Shown one piece after another: positions 12,146-26,156 of a DNA stretch of 64,000 nt. Source of the DNA: Anthoceros angustus (lineage: Eukaryota > Streptophyta > Anthocerotopsida > Anthocerotales > Anthocerotaceae); NCBI GenBank assembly GCA_010909165.1, contig VJWM01000182.1, positions 394,030 through 458,029 of the forward strand, read 5' to 3'. The position numbers were made by a program, and so were the translations under genes. The notes below the pieces were generated by a model. The model was given only the letters and a program-made list of their open reading frames with translations, ran no database searches and had not been told where the DNA came from. Position 1 is the first letter of the stretch. The number at the start of each line of letters is the position of its first letter.

Positions 12146-12629
12146 ATTGGCGACACGTCGCTGACGAATCAGGAAATTGCGCAGGCAAATACGATCACCA
12201 GGCGCGCACGGGATCAGCTCACTCCTCTCCTATCCTCGTGCTATGTAAGCAGCGAGCTTGGAGTTGAGACCAAGGTAGCCACTTTTTGTAAATCGTGTTT
12301 GACCTTTTTGGGTGGAGATATCAGAGAAAACAATGTGCGCCTGTTACGCTTTACAGTTTACTTTACACCACTGGTGACGAGGACCAGGTCGCCATTCCAT
12401 GTATGCAGACAGTTTTAGATCCTCGCATTTTAGGTTGGAACTGCAAGCAAGTAAACATGGGATTTCCACATTCCCACTAAACTGGTGTCCACCGCTGGTT
12501 GGACATAGCTACGTATACAAGATTAAGAATAAAGCCTCTAGAATAGCTGCTCCGCTTGCTTAGGATACAAAGGAGATCGATCATACGGGGTGAAGACTTC
12601 AAAAGCCCCCGCAGAACAAATTAGTGCTA

Positions 12630-15600
12630 CTACTGTTGTAGCAACAGTCGAGCTTTTTCTTCAACATTCTCCACAGTGAAGCCGTACTTTTTGAAGACAT
12701 CCAGATAAGCACCGCTTGCCCCAAATGTCCTCACCCCCAGCACATGTCCCTGAGGTCCTACGTACTCGCGCCAGCCGATGGGTGAGCCCGCCTCAACTGC
12801 CAGCCTTCTGTGCACCTTGGGAGGTAGGATTGATTCCTTGTACTCCTGCCCTTGCTCGTCAAATAGCTCCCACGAAACCAGTGACACTACTCTTACTTTA
12901 GTACCTTCCTTGCGCAGGTTCTCTGCTGCCCCTTCGCAGAGGCACAGTTCGGAGCCAGTACCTATGAGAATAATGTCAGGCGCCTGGCTGTTAGAGTTGT
13001 CGCTGACGATGTACCCACCTTTCTCCACTCCTTCCACTGAAGAGCCTGCCACATTCGCTAGCACCTTCTGCCTGGAGAGGGATATTACTGTGGGGCCATG
13101 GTGGCGTGCTATGGCCACCTTGTACGCCCCTGCTGTCTCGTTACCATCTGCAGGCCGTAGGACAACCATGTTTGGGATAGCTCTCAGTCCCACCAATTGC
13201 TCCACTGGTTGATGAGTTGGTCCATCTTCTCCCAACCCGATGGAGTCATGGGTGAGGATGTACAGCACCTGAGCTTCGCTCAGCGAAGATAACCTGATGG
13301 CATTCTTCATGTAGTCAGAGAAGACGAGGAAAGTGGCTGCAACGGGGATGAGGCCAGAGCTGTGGAGAGCAAGGCCGTTGGAAATCCCTGCCATGGCATG
13401 CTCCCTAACTCCGTAGTGAATGTTCCTGCCCCAAGGGCTTGTCGGTGAGAAGTCATCCATATCTTCGAAGTACACTTTGTTGGAGCTTGCAAGGTCTGCA
13501 CTTCCCCCGATCAATCCCGGAATGACTTTTGCCAAGGCGTTCAAGCATTTGTCCGAATAGCTGCGGGTGGCATCCACTGGTTCATCCCCCGACCAGTGCT
13601 GCAGACAAGAAAGAGAAGTCAGGACTTTTGTGAAGTGTCCAGATCAGCCATGATCCATGAATGCGAGAAGCGAAGATATCTTAAACTCGAGAGCTGAGAG
13701 TTCTTACCGGCAGAACACGTGCCCAATCCGAGGGCAGCTTGCGATCAAGTAGGAGTCGAAATTCTCCTCCTTCCGCCGGATAATGAGTTTCGTATCTTTC
13801 GACTGTTTCCTTCCATATCTCCTCAAGATGTGCACCACGCCGCCCATTTTCCCTGAACCTCCTGTTAAAATTGACACAGAAGGAACCTTAGATGCGCTGT
13901 ACGTTGAGTCCTGAAAATATCTAATCGATCCTGAGTGCACAACAGCTTTGGAAAGAGATCAGAGGCGGGGCTTACTCATAAACCATGGGCAAGACAAAAA
14001 ACGGCTCTCGCTCTGCAGGCCACCGAAGTTTCTGCTTCATCCTCGTCACGTCTTCTTCATCAAATGTACCATGGTGAGCTTTTGCAGTGCCTTCCTTCTT
14101 AGACAATCTGCCAATGCTGGATTTTACCTGCAAGTTGAATAAGCAACGGCACTAAGACCAAGAACACCAACACTGGGGTAGAACAGGTAGCGCTTATTCC
14201 TGAGAGCTGGAGCTTAAGGTCATTCAAAGCCAAGCAGATTCCCCCAACCTGGATAAAAGTGGGCTTGTCTGTCTCCGCTACAGCTTCATCTAAAACTGCT
14301 CGTCGAAAACTTGAAAGATCCTCATAAATATTGTCGATGGTAATGGTGTGCCAACCAAGAGCACGGAATCGACCAGCAACATCTTCGTCGAAGGCAAGAT
14401 TTGTGTCGCCATCAATAGTGTTATGGTTGTCATCGTAGATGACCGTTAACTTGTGCAGCTTCAAATGTCCTGCCAAAGAAGCTGCCTCGTTTGCGATACC
14501 TTCCATGGCACAACCATCTCCCATTATACAATACCTAGATAAGCGCCAGACATCCCAGAACGCTCAGTTTTGACATCTCTAGCAGCAATGATCAGTCGGC
14601 TGAGCAAATGGGACATCTCAAGAAATAAGGACATTCCGTACGTTCGATGGTCTACCAAAGTGGCGTCAGGCTTGTTGAATCGAGCAGCAAGATGCCGCTC
14701 TGCAATGGCCAATCCAACTGCATTTGCCACACCCTGTCCCAAAGGACCTGCTTGGTGCCAAACGTATCACACAGTCTGTGAGTTGGAAGGTCCTTAAAAT
14801 GCGTCACAACAAGGAACACAATGTGCACTATTTGCAACCTCCAGAGACTTAGCCAGTATCCTGCACAGTTACAATACCGACCTGTTGTAACTTCAATTCC
14901 AGGAGTGGTCACGTTTTCCGGGTGTCCAGGGGTTCTTCCATCCAACTTGCATAGCCGCTTAAGGTCCTCCACCTGCATATTTTGGTACATCACATCCGCA
15001 AGACAGAATCTGATCAGTGACAACTGCCTTCACGAATAGATTTACGCTCTGGACAATGAACGTTGAGTGCAAATCTGTATGGAAATGTTGACGAGTGAAA
15101 GCGCGCGCACCTGCAGATCGTAGCCGGCAAGATGAAGGCAAATGTACTGCAGCAGGCAGCCGTGACCCGCGCTGAGCACAAACCTATCTCGATTAAACCA
15201 ACGCGGATTATCGGGATTGTACTTCATCACATCTTTCCACAAGACGTATCCAACCTCTGCGAGGCCCATGGGAAGACCCGGGTGGCCAGACTTTGCATTG
15301 TTCACGGAATCAACGACAAGCATCCGGATGTTGTCAGCACAACGCTTATCAATTTGTGCCTGAAGGACGTCCTCGCTTTCACGTTCCACTTTCTTGGTGT
15401 CCAGACTGGAAGCTAAAGCAATCTCATTCTTCCAGGCCTCCAACGTCTCCCCCTCCTCCAAGTCTCTTCCATTGACAACGTTCTGCGGCCCGGATCCGGA
15501 AGCGCTTCCCTCAACCTTCTTGTTGTAATCAACTTCCGGCAAAGTCACGTTCCCATTCGCCCCGCTGTCAGGCTTCTTCACGGCATCGGACGTGACTGCC

Positions 15601-15863
15601 TCTGATTCTCGATAATCAGCTCGCGCAGCTCCTGCCGGAGATCCCATTCCCTCGCCCCTCGCCCTAGGCCTGCCTCCGCGTAGCAGCCGGATCGCGCCGG
15701 TCGGCCTGAAGCTGGTTGAGAGCTTGCTGAAAGGAGGACGCTGCAGATGCGTTGCAGCTTGGCTTGGATCACAGAGTCTCACAGTCTGAGCACAGTTGTG
15801 GTGCAAAACGCTGGTCGGGGAAATCAGAGGACGTGTAAGACCTGCTCTGGACTCTAGCAGCAT
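12630..15863 (-). CDS. TKL: Transketolase, plastid-type, divergent
   Basis: Seven exons on the minus strand: 15,111-15,863, 14,882-14,972, 14,642-14,747, 14,249-14,534, 13,976-14,127, 13,708-13,861, 12,630-13,598; 836 residues. Transketolase moves two-carbon ketol units in the Calvin cycle and pentose phosphate pathway, using thiamine diphosphate and Mg. Visible motifs: [18 protein letters not shown], the ThDP motif [29 protein letters not shown] (Glu579, the ThDP-activating Glu by family position) and [16 protein letters not shown]. Residues 1-75 are Ser/Arg-rich without early acids, like a plastid transit peptide. About 95 further residues of Gly/Ser/acidic linker precede the core, so the protein is roughly 90 longer than typical plastid forms. 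The ThDP and loop regions differ clearly from the common plant sequence (for example [15 protein letters not shown]), suggesting a second, divergent paralogue. Confidence 0.93.
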
Positions 15864-16416
15864 GGTGTTCTCAGCTGACTGAAGATGAATGCCAGACCTG
15901 CCGCTTGCTGCCAGTTTTCAGCTTCTAATCGAGCTCTTAAGAGCCTCTTCGCATACATTCTTGTGAGCTTGCTCTTGATGCACATTGGTGTGTGAAATGC
16001 CTGGCAGAGATGGTGGCAGCCATGCAACGCGTTGCTGGCCAAGTGGCATGAGCTGTCCTCTGCCAAATGTCGCCGGTGAGCGTAAGCGCGCTACCGCCGT
16101 GTCACCCGAGCTTGTGGAAGTTGGAACACGATGCGCATCACCTTCCGACCGTCCTCTCCGACGGAACGGCGGGCACACGGCAACAAACAAAACGGATCGG
16201 GACTAAGAACGGGCGTTACAAATAACGTAGGAAACGCGTATAAATTATTACATATAGTATACTAGTTACAAAACCCTGGTTGCTGCGAGGGTGGGAAGTC
16301 GGAACTATGAGAGGCCTTCGAATCGTGCGAAAGGGTTGTTGGGTTGCAGCAGTGGGTTCCATGGCTGAGCTGTGAAGGGGCTTGGATCTTCCTCACATCA
16401 GAGGGTGAATAGAATC
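15864..16416. promoter_or_regulatory. Shared divergent upstream region
   Basis: 553 bases separate the ATG of transketolase (minus) from the ATG of the M14 carboxypeptidase (plus). Both promoters must lie here or in the 5' untranslated regions. No clear TATA box or named element is visible. Confidence 0.45.
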
Positions 16417-18899
16417 ATGCAACTGCGGGAGCTGCTCATCATCCTGCAGCTATACGTCCCAATAGTCATCTGCATGGTCGGCCCCACTCGGGTGTGTTCG
16501 CGAGGAGCACTTTTTCAGCATGGCAGTTGTGTGATGGATCTGGATTTCGTACTTGACAGATGGGACAGCTTGGATCTTGTGGGTGTAATTCGATTGTTTT
16601 GCCTGCTTTCGGAAAATGCAACGCAGGCAGAGATTAATGTGAGGCTCATGGAGAGCTCCTTGAATGACCTGTATCGTACAAGGTGTGTGCTTCTGCCGGA
16701 TTTTTGTGTCTCAGCATGTCAAAGACTGTTAGCTTGGGACGTGTTTTCAGATTCTCTGACTACTCCGCTGGCAGTGATGTGCTCTTGACAGAGATCCAAG
16801 CACTGGTGTCTCGGCATCCTCTTGTTCTGAGTGTAAGAGGTTTCTTTCGCTGATCCGCTGGGAGCTGGATTGAAGCTGCCCATGATCATCACAATGTTCC
16901 CATAGACGTCTGTTTGATTGCAGGTGGAGGACCTTCAGGCTGCAGCAAATGGTTACCGTGCTGAGATAAGAGTTGTGACTGTTGAATTTGGTGGCAGGAA
17001 TGCCAGCTCTGCAGAGAAATTGCGCCTTCTTCTGGTGTGTACTTTTTATCGTGAGCTTTTTGGAAGAATCTGTTCCGTTCATCACAGCGTTGACAAGGGA
17101 TGGTGTTGATGTGGGCGAGCACAGGATTTTGGACAGCATGGGCGGGAACTCGTCACCTCTGAAGTTGCTATGCGACTCATGAGAATCCTTGTGGGTGAAC
17201 ACAACTCCCTCTTTATGGAGAACCCAAGGTTACATCGTATTCTGTCCAACTCGGTCATCAAGGTGGACCAAGATCCATTCCGTTTCTCTGTAATGGATCT
17301 GGAAAGTTCTGTCTTTAGTGAAGCACAACAGCAATGGTGTCATCGTTTACATTCTTCTCCTTTGTGTAGCAGGTTAGCTCTGCATTGCAGATCTCTTTGA
17401 TAATGGATCAGTTACAGGGTTTTCCAGATTGTGGCCATGGAGAATGTCGGTGGTCGGAAGAAAGTTGAAGCAGGAGACTTCTGCGAAAGGAAAAATGGTT
17501 CGTGAATGTGGTAAAGTTCCATTTAGTTGCTTGTTCTGCGTTTTTGTCCAAGAAGATTAAAGAATACTTCGTTTACGAATCACATCCAACTTTTGATACC
17601 AGGCAGGGGTGTTGATACAAACCGAAATTGGGGACTCGACTGGGGCAAGAAAGAGAAGGTACGTGCTCAGCACTGGAGGACAATGCAATAGGAAACTGCT
17701 TCAGTTCCGATGATCCTGAATATTTTGTTGTGGGACGACTGAAGGATTACGATCCAGCAGAGGAGTACCCTGGGACTGCACCCTTTAGTGAGCCAGAAAC
17801 TAGGATCTTGAGAGGGCTTGCTGAGAATTTTAAACCTCACCTTTGGGTTAATGTCCATTCTGGAATGGAGGTAAACAGAGTCTAACCTTGTCCAGATTTG
17901 GTTGCTAAAGGCTTAGCACAAAACAGGTTGTACAAAGTGATGAATATCATTTGGTTCTTCTTTCTACTGCAGGCTTTGTTTATGCCATATGACCACAAGA
18001 ACACAATGCCGGATGATGGCTCAGCAGAACACATGATGCTGCTGCTCCAGGCAATCAATCGATTGCACTGCAACAGCAGCTGCATTGTGGGCTCAGGTGG
18101 CGGGGCAGTAGGGTAAGTCCCTCCATCACCAGGCATGAGGATGGCCCTATCGTTTGCTCCTTTGTTGCGCGTGGAGAGGTTGACTTCGCCATGCATGTCC
18201 TTGTACGATCCCAGCTATTTGGCGCATGGAACTGCGACTGACTTCATGTTTGACGGGTTGAGGGTGCCCCTGGCTTTCACATTCGAGGTGAGCATTTGAT
18301 TTGTCCACTCTTCCAGTTTGTTTAGACAAAGGATGTGTCACAACTCTTCTCTGCCCATGCTGCAGATCTATGGAGACTCTAAAGCATCCAACGAGGAGTG
18401 TTTCCGTATGTTCAACCCAGTTTCAATGAGTCATTTTGAGGTTTGTGGAAGGGGTGGCCCTCTTCGTACTGTTTTGGATTATGCTCCACGTTTGTGCATC
18501 GTGTGACCTCAGCTGTGTTGTACTTCGCAGGAAGTGGTTTCGAACTGGTCGGAGGCTTTCATCACTCTCATCTTGAACTTGCCCACCGCTCTTAGGAGCA
18601 TGCCCGGAAGGGTCTGGGCGCAAGCCAGGCAAAGTGACTGGTCCAACTCGGAGGCCATTAAGTTGGGAACACAAGGGAGAGATGGTAGGCCTTTGCGAAT
18701 TTGGCCTGGAATGGATGCAGGCATTGGTCAGACTTTTCACAGGCGGAACGAAGCTGAACTAGCAATGCACCAGTTTCTCATCCTTCTGGTCATTCTGTGG
18801 GGCCTCGCTTTGGGTGTTGTTGTGTACCTTTTGTGCAAGCATGGCTACAGGTGGCGAAAGTCCCTACAGTGGCGCCCAGTCCGGAGACCTGCAGTCTGA
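16417..18899 (+). CDS. M14 zinc carboxypeptidase, membrane anchored
   Basis: Eleven exons: 16,417-16,682, 16,751-16,832, 16,924-17,034, 17,125-17,262, 17,428-17,497, 17,603-17,658, 17,745-17,870, 17,973-18,112, 18,215-18,287, 18,366-18,440, 18,531-18,899; 501 residues. It starts with a signal peptide (MQLRELLIILQLYVPIVICM). The M14 site is complete: FGQHGRE gives zinc ligands His158 and Glu161, DTNRNWG carries Arg230 for the substrate carboxylate, VNVHSG gives His279, and AFTFE gives the catalytic Glu354. Residues about 461-481 (FLILLVILWGLALGVVVYLL) form a membrane segment before a short basic tail, so it is a type I secretory-pathway protein. It most resembles the Arabidopsis AT5G42320-type carboxypeptidase, not SOL1 (from memory). 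Substrate unknown. The in-frame GTG at 16,372 was rejected as start because the ATG at 16,417 begins the signal peptide. Confidence 0.93.
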
Positions 18900-19142
18900 T
18901 CTCAAGGCCAGTTGTTGTTCTGAGGAGAACCTGCACTAATGACAACTTGAGGATAGCACCAACTCACAGACGGCAGGTGATGCCACCTGGGTTTTGAGCC
19001 TGAGAGCTGCCAGGTGAGAGCTGCCACACCATGCTGAGTGTGAAGGGGTTGGGCTCACATCAACGCACATGCTCCCGTACCTATGGCGACTGTTCTGTCC
19101 GGACCCTCACGGACTCTGGTAGGAAAAGCAACAAATCTGGGT

Positions 19143-19165
19143 AGAAGAAGAAGAAGAAGAAGAAG
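19143..19165. repeat. (GAA)n microsatellite
   Basis: Seven to eight AAG/GAA triplets lie in the region downstream of the carboxypeptidase gene. Confidence 0.85.
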
Positions 19166-19744
19166 TGGATTGTATTATAGTCCACTTGGACGAAATTTTC
19201 CTGTCATGGGACTTGATACTTAACAACTTGTACCATGGTGTGCGGAAGCTACTTGCACCAAGGGCATCCACTGCAAGGGTACTGGCCGGTTAATGACAGG
19301 TGAAATTTCCAGATCTGTGGTTCGGTATATTCCTAGTGAACGCTGTGCGGAAGATAGTTTTCTCTTCATGCTATCTTCTTCTTTTTTCACACTGAACTCG
19401 TGGATTTATTTAGAGTAGGCCCGTAGGGCTTTTACAAGAGGCAGCCTGCTGTCCCAGCAGTGATCCCACCTATGATGCTTGACCCGGGAATTGCAATGGA
19501 TCCAATCAGATTGACAACATTAAATGACTTTTACAATCTTTGATAAAGGCCTTGGCGAAAAAACCAATTCGCACACATGCCACTTGGGGATGCCCACCAA
19601 TTCACATACGCACTGCTTGGACAGCCAGCCCCTTTAAACCAGTTCCGATTCCGTCATCAGTTTTCACAGTAATATCGTTTCCTCAACTCTGAACACCCAG
19701 GAAACCCAAAGAAGATTTGTGTCCGCTGCTCCTTCAACTTCTAC

Positions 19745-20010
19745 GTCTCAACGAGTCCTGGGCAGACTCAACAAATCCTGGGCCGACTCAAGTCTCAACA
19801 AGTCCTGGGCAGATTCAATTTCTCAAGTCTCAACAAATCCTGGGCCGACTCCGGTCTCAACAAGTCCTGGGCAGACTCAATTTCTCAAGTCTCAACAAGT
19901 CCTGGGCGGACTCCGGTCTCAACAAGTCCTGGGCAGACTCAATGTCTCAAGTCCCAACAAGTCCCGGGCGGACTCAGGTCCCGAAGAGTCTTGGGCAGTG
20001 TTCTATTTCA
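19745..20010. repeat. Minisatellite, AACAAGTCCTGGGCAGACTC unit
   Basis: About nine degenerate head-to-tail units of roughly 20-36 bases share the core AACAAGTCCTGGGCAGACTC, some with the insert AATTTCTCAAGTCTC. All three frames stay open, giving artificial ORFs with repeated SW-ADS words. Lack of other coding features argues for a noncoding minisatellite. Confidence 0.85.
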
Positions 20011-20052
20011 GTGAAATAAAACTTGGACGATAGCCATATCATCGTTACATTA

Positions 20053-20126
20053 TGCACTGGCCGGGAATCGAACCCTTGCCCACTTCCTCACATAAATGTT
20101 CCACCACGAGACTGCACCATCAGTGC
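20053..20126 (-). tRNA. Degenerate tRNA-like sequence (pseudogene or SINE head)
   Basis: The minus strand begins GCACTGA and ends CCAGTGC-A, giving six acceptor-stem pairs over 74 bases. It has an A-box-like TGGTGCAGTCTCGTGG and a B-box-like GGGTTCGATTCCC. Sequence and ends resemble plant tRNA-Gly, but the T stem has AA where pairing needs CC. The anticodon arm only pairs with an 8-base loop or with mismatches, so no anticodon can be assigned. Confidence 0.45.
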
Positions 20127-21418
20127 TATCCTGCGCAGATTGAAGTCGCCAACTATGGTATGACCTCCAACTAGGCATTCGATAACTCGAATCGTGGCAC
20201 TGCGAGCTTGCCGCGTCTCTTAGTAACCAGTGGCTGTGCCATTGCACATGCATGCCAACTCAACACAAAGAAGGCATTGGTAAGACAACGGCCAACGTGA
20301 ATCGTCACTCTCTGCTCCCACTGGGATCCCCTTGCAACAAGCCATGCAAGGAGGTTTTTGTGGAGAGAAGTTCAAAACGAAAGGTGATGATTACTAGAAG
20401 CGGAATTTGTGTGCTTCCGCCATCCGTCGTGGTAGTGAAGAGTCACTACCCAAGCAGACACAAGCTAGATACTTTTCGGAGTATCATGATAAGGACAGGA
20501 TTGAGCATCTAGATGGCACTCTCCGGTACTTAACTCTTACTCCAGAGCGGTCGCAAAGCAGCATAACAAAGAAACTGAAACTACCAAGGACACAGAAGCT
20601 GGCAACTTCTGAGAGTACCATGAGGAAAACAATTACTGGGCATCCAGATTTGTGCTCTTCAGTACTTCGACTAGCATTCCATAGGAAGGGCAACGTGCAA
20701 GACCAAAGACCACTAGCATTGCAAGAAGATAAGCGTTACTTTCCGACTGTTCTGCACTGTCTGAAGTCAACCCCACTTGGAACGGGTTGACTAATTCTGA
20801 TGCAGTTCTTTCTGTAGGCATACTTAGACCTCAGCTACAACAAGAAGCAAAGTAGCTGTCTGTCACAGGGTGCCGTACAAATACAAGACTCAAGTACTTA
20901 CTACAGACTCCGAACCCGTTGGAAAAGCACACGATGCACCATGGGAAAACACTATCAGACCAATACATCTAGACATCCACGTTGGCAAATATTACCTTTG
21001 CACTGTTTTGCAGTGTCTGAAGTCAACTCCACTAGAAATAGGATAACTAATTCTGCTGCAAGCTGTCTGTCGGCATTCTGTTAAAACAGGGACAATCAAA
21101 AAGTGTGCCTGCAGCTAACAGGGTGCCCTAGGGTGAACCACCCGAGTAGAGGAGGACCGACATTACATGACATCATCCTTCAGTCCACAAGGCCAAACGC
21201 AACACTCTAAAGAAGATCCTTCCCCCTACAATGCGCACTGCAGGCTTGTTTAAAGAGGGTCTCAAACTGTACACAGAGAGTTCATTCCATTACACATGTA
21301 TCGTACAGGCAGCAACTCTAACAATAAACTCCTACCAGCTAAAGAATTTATATAACAAAGCCAGTATAGACAATCACCAGATATCAACTGAGGTTGCTGT
21401 CTAAATCAAATCCTTGTG
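20127..21418. other. Intergenic with one diverged duplication
   Basis: No recognisable gene. Two segments, about 20,750-20,822 and 21,005-21,075, are diverged copies (shared word TGTCTGAAGTCAACTCCACT-like, then GACTAATTCTG). The ORF at 20,407-20,790 has no protein features. The last part is probably the 3' untranslated region of VPS60. Confidence 0.4.
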
Positions 21419-22815
21419 CTATGTACGTAATGAGGTCCTTGGAACTTGAGGAAACCCAAATTCATCCGCAGCCTGTCACACAATCAAGCCCGCTGTTAGG
21501 AACAGTGTTCCATGTCAGTAAGTCCAAATGTACCACACGTTTCAAATACCGAGGTTCTTAGTCTGCAGCATTCCCAAGACCCACGTGGTCCTACAACCCA
21601 CCTGAGGGTTAGCCTGTGGAACAGGATTGTGGCCAGACGGAGCTGCTGGCAGGTTTAAATCGGAATCCGGCTCAGTTTCAGTCTCAGGTTGCAAATAGGA
21701 AGGAACGCTCTCGGGTGTCTCAATACCCATGTCCGCTTCTAACGCATCGAGCTCTGCACAAAAAGATAAGCTATTAGAAAACATGAATCCAAACGACAGA
21801 AATCCATTTCTAACGCCTCTATCCAACAAATGCGAGGCAATCTGGCCAAAAAGCTCACCGCCCATCAGCTCTTCCTCATCTAAATCGTCAGGCACACTGT
21901 AACTGCGACCTAGGGACTCTTGAATCTCTGAGCTGTAATCAACCAAATCCATCATCTCATCTTGCATTTTCTGTCACAAAAAACCACAGGTGAGATCAGG
22001 AAGCACAAAATTCAGCAGACAACCCGTGACAGGTTCCGAGAGAAAGCCAGGGCTCACATCGATATCATCAATTTTCAGCGTCTTCATTGTTCCCTTCAGC
22101 TCCTTGTTAGCAACCTTCATGGCCGCCATCTAGACACAACACACACACACACACGTCATCAGTCCCACCATTTCCATCAGCAATCAAACTGCCACTTTCA
22201 ACATTACCGACCACTCACAGTTTGCTGTGCATCTTTGATGCTTTCAGTAGCAAAGGACACTTGTTCCAGGTTAAAGGTCTGATTGTACAGCTGGTCCCTC
22301 TGCCCCTCGTACCTACAGTTCCACAAACACCCCCTTCAGTACCGCATCATCTCCAGTCGGCTCGGGCACCACTATCCAAAAAACAACCTAGTCAAACTCC
22401 TAAGAACTCCATGCCATATTCAAAACCGCACACGAATCAGAGGCAGAGAGCTACATCTTCTTCTGCTTCAAAAGCCTCATGGCACGTGCTTTGATGGCCT
22501 CTTGAGCAGGCCCAGGCCGCGTTTTCTTCAGTTGCTCCTTGTACCGCACCAGCTCTCCGTCAAGCTTCCTGATCTTCTCATCCACGGTGTCTCCTCTTTT
22601 GTTGATCTGTAGAGCCAGGGCAGCCAGCTGCATCAAGGACTCCGAAACCCTATCCACCAGTGCTCTTCACAAATCCAACCGCGGCAAGCCGTGACACTAT
22701 CTACTGCGTTCCAGGCACTCTGCAGAGCTGACGGCAGGACTATTACCCTCTCGGTCGCCTCCTCCACCGTGGGAGGCGGCACCTTGTCCTTTTTGGCACC
22801 GAACACGCGCCTCAT
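21419..22815 (-). CDS. VPS60: ESCRT-III-like VPS60/CHMP5
   Basis: Seven exons on the minus strand: 22,747-22,815, 22,455-22,606, 22,219-22,312, 22,058-22,129, 21,859-21,970, 21,602-21,753, 21,419-21,472; 234 residues. It starts MRRVFGAKKDKVPPPTVEEA, the hallmark of CHMP5. The Snf7-type basic helical core follows (INKRGDTVDEKIRKLDGEL, RYKEQLKKTRPGPAQEAIK), then the acidic C-terminal half (DMGIETPESVPSYL). The family acts on endosomes in multivesicular-body sorting, with Vta1/LIP5 and the Vps4 ATPase. The end (AADEFGFPQVPRTSLRT) is close to other plant copies. Length matches the family (about 230), and every intron has GT..AG. Confidence 0.94.
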
Positions 22816-23757
22816 CGCCGCTCAACAGGCGCCTCTCGGTGTTGCACAACGTGAAGCAGAAGAATTCCGGCCAGTCACAGCACTGCTTGCAATACGATAT
22901 CAATCATGCCGCCCCGAGCTTCCACGTGAAGAGGAAGAAGAACACCAATCCTTTCAAAGTCCGTAAAGGCCGAGTCGTAAGCTCCAGGCTATTATCCTCC
23001 TATCCGAAGGAAGCAGGCCTCCCACGCACGACGCCTGTGCTGCCAGACCCGTCCCCCAACACTCTTTCCGGGGCATAGCATTCAATGAACAACGAACGTA
23101 CTACCATTGGTTCGCAGGGTTTCCTTCAATCAACACTAGGAATGGGAAACAACGTCGTCACCTCGTCGGTATCCCATTTTAGGGTGTCGCACATTAGGTA
23201 CCATACTTATGTAAACCTCGGATCGTTTAACACTGGTCCTTACAGGTTTCCAGGTTTCACCTGCTCTTTACAGGTCTACAGAATACGACATATCGATTCC
23301 ACAGTACATTCTCACCTCGCGGGAACTCCAAAAGGCTGGAAACTGCTCAGGGCCTGATATTTTCGATTCGGTATCTCACAGCTGGGATCTTTCCCGACAG
23401 GTTGACTGACTAGTTCAAAGAGTTGAGAGAAACAGAGAGATGATACAACAGATCGGCGACAACAGGAAGATTCGAAAATTTGGCAACACAAAGGATGATT
23501 AAATTATTGGCAGCAAAAGGATGATTCACTAGTTTAGCGACAAAAAGGATGATTTGATTATTGGCAGAAAAAGATGATTAAATAGTTGGGCAACAGAAGC
23601 TTGACTTAGAAAAGAGAGAATGTCTAGCTGACACGATTCACGCAACATCTCAGATGCGAGAGAGATGTCACCGTTGTCCTTGTTAGGCCTACAATTGACC
23701 TGCAAGTCCTACACAAAAAGCAACCCGAGGACTGATCCTAACACTCTCGCAGACCAT
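22816..23757. other. Intergenic; short tandem repeat at 23,459-23,600
   Basis: This separates the start of VPS60 (minus) from the stop of SAHH (minus), so it contains the VPS60 promoter and SAHH 3' end. Four to five units of about 35 bases sharing AAAGGATGATT and TTGGCA lie at 23,459-23,600. Nothing else is recognised. Confidence 0.55.
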
Positions 23758-25397
<1,640 letters not shown>

Positions 25398-25399
25398 GG

Positions 25400-26150
25400 C
25401 GTCCGCTGCGTGGAAGAAACCTGAGACGGCGAGGCGGGAGGGAGAGGCCGGGCAGACGAGCGAACTCTACAGAAGCGAGCGACTGATGAAACTCTCCCGC
25501 TCCAGCCTGCCTTTTTAACGCGCCACTCTCTTTCCCGGCTGGCCTCGGCTGGCTTTCCTGCCTGGCTGTGAGGAGAGATGTCGACGTGCTAGGGCTTGGG
25601 AGTGGTTGCCCCAGACCTAAAACATCCAACCACCATTCTTTTACCTTTCCGTGATACATTTGTCGGCAGCAGCTGACGTGACCAGCTTCCCTCCACCACT
25701 GCACTCACTCCGGTCTGCAGTGCCTGCCTATTCTTGAAGTGGGTAATCCTGACTTGAGATTTTAATCCTCCACCTACATAACTAGGTGCTCATTTTTTTA
25801 GTTTTGGGTACATACCTCAACCCATAGTTTTGAATCCTCAAGTACACTAAGCTGGATCTCTTCATCCTTTCCTTTGGAGATGAGTGAGCTACTTTGGAGG
25901 GTGAGTGAGGTACTTTGATGAAATGAGTGAAGATTTTGGGTAGATTTTAGCAACATTTATATAGAAGCTTTATCACTCTCGTGTACCCCTATGAAGCATA
26001 GCTACTTTTTTCTACTTAGTTGTCTCTTGCCGGCAAAGTGTGTTTCCAACTCTTCAAAGAAGGAGGACTGTATTTAAGAGAGGAGAGATGGGGTGAGCCC
26101 ATCTACCAGAAGGACATCACAGGAGACCCTAAGGGTCCTAGTATTTAAGA
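25400..26150. promoter_or_regulatory. SAHH upstream region
   Basis: The first 160 bases upstream of the SAHH ATG are GC-rich with CT-rich tracts and probably transcribed leader. Beyond 25,740 the sequence becomes AT-rich and noncoding. No specific binding site can be named. Confidence 0.35.
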
Positions 26151-26156
26151 GGGAGC

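Noticed and set aside
19717-20033. Two overlapping ORFs of 100-104 codons with repeated SW-ADS words
   Set aside because: They are frames of the minisatellite; all frames stay open because the unit lacks stops.
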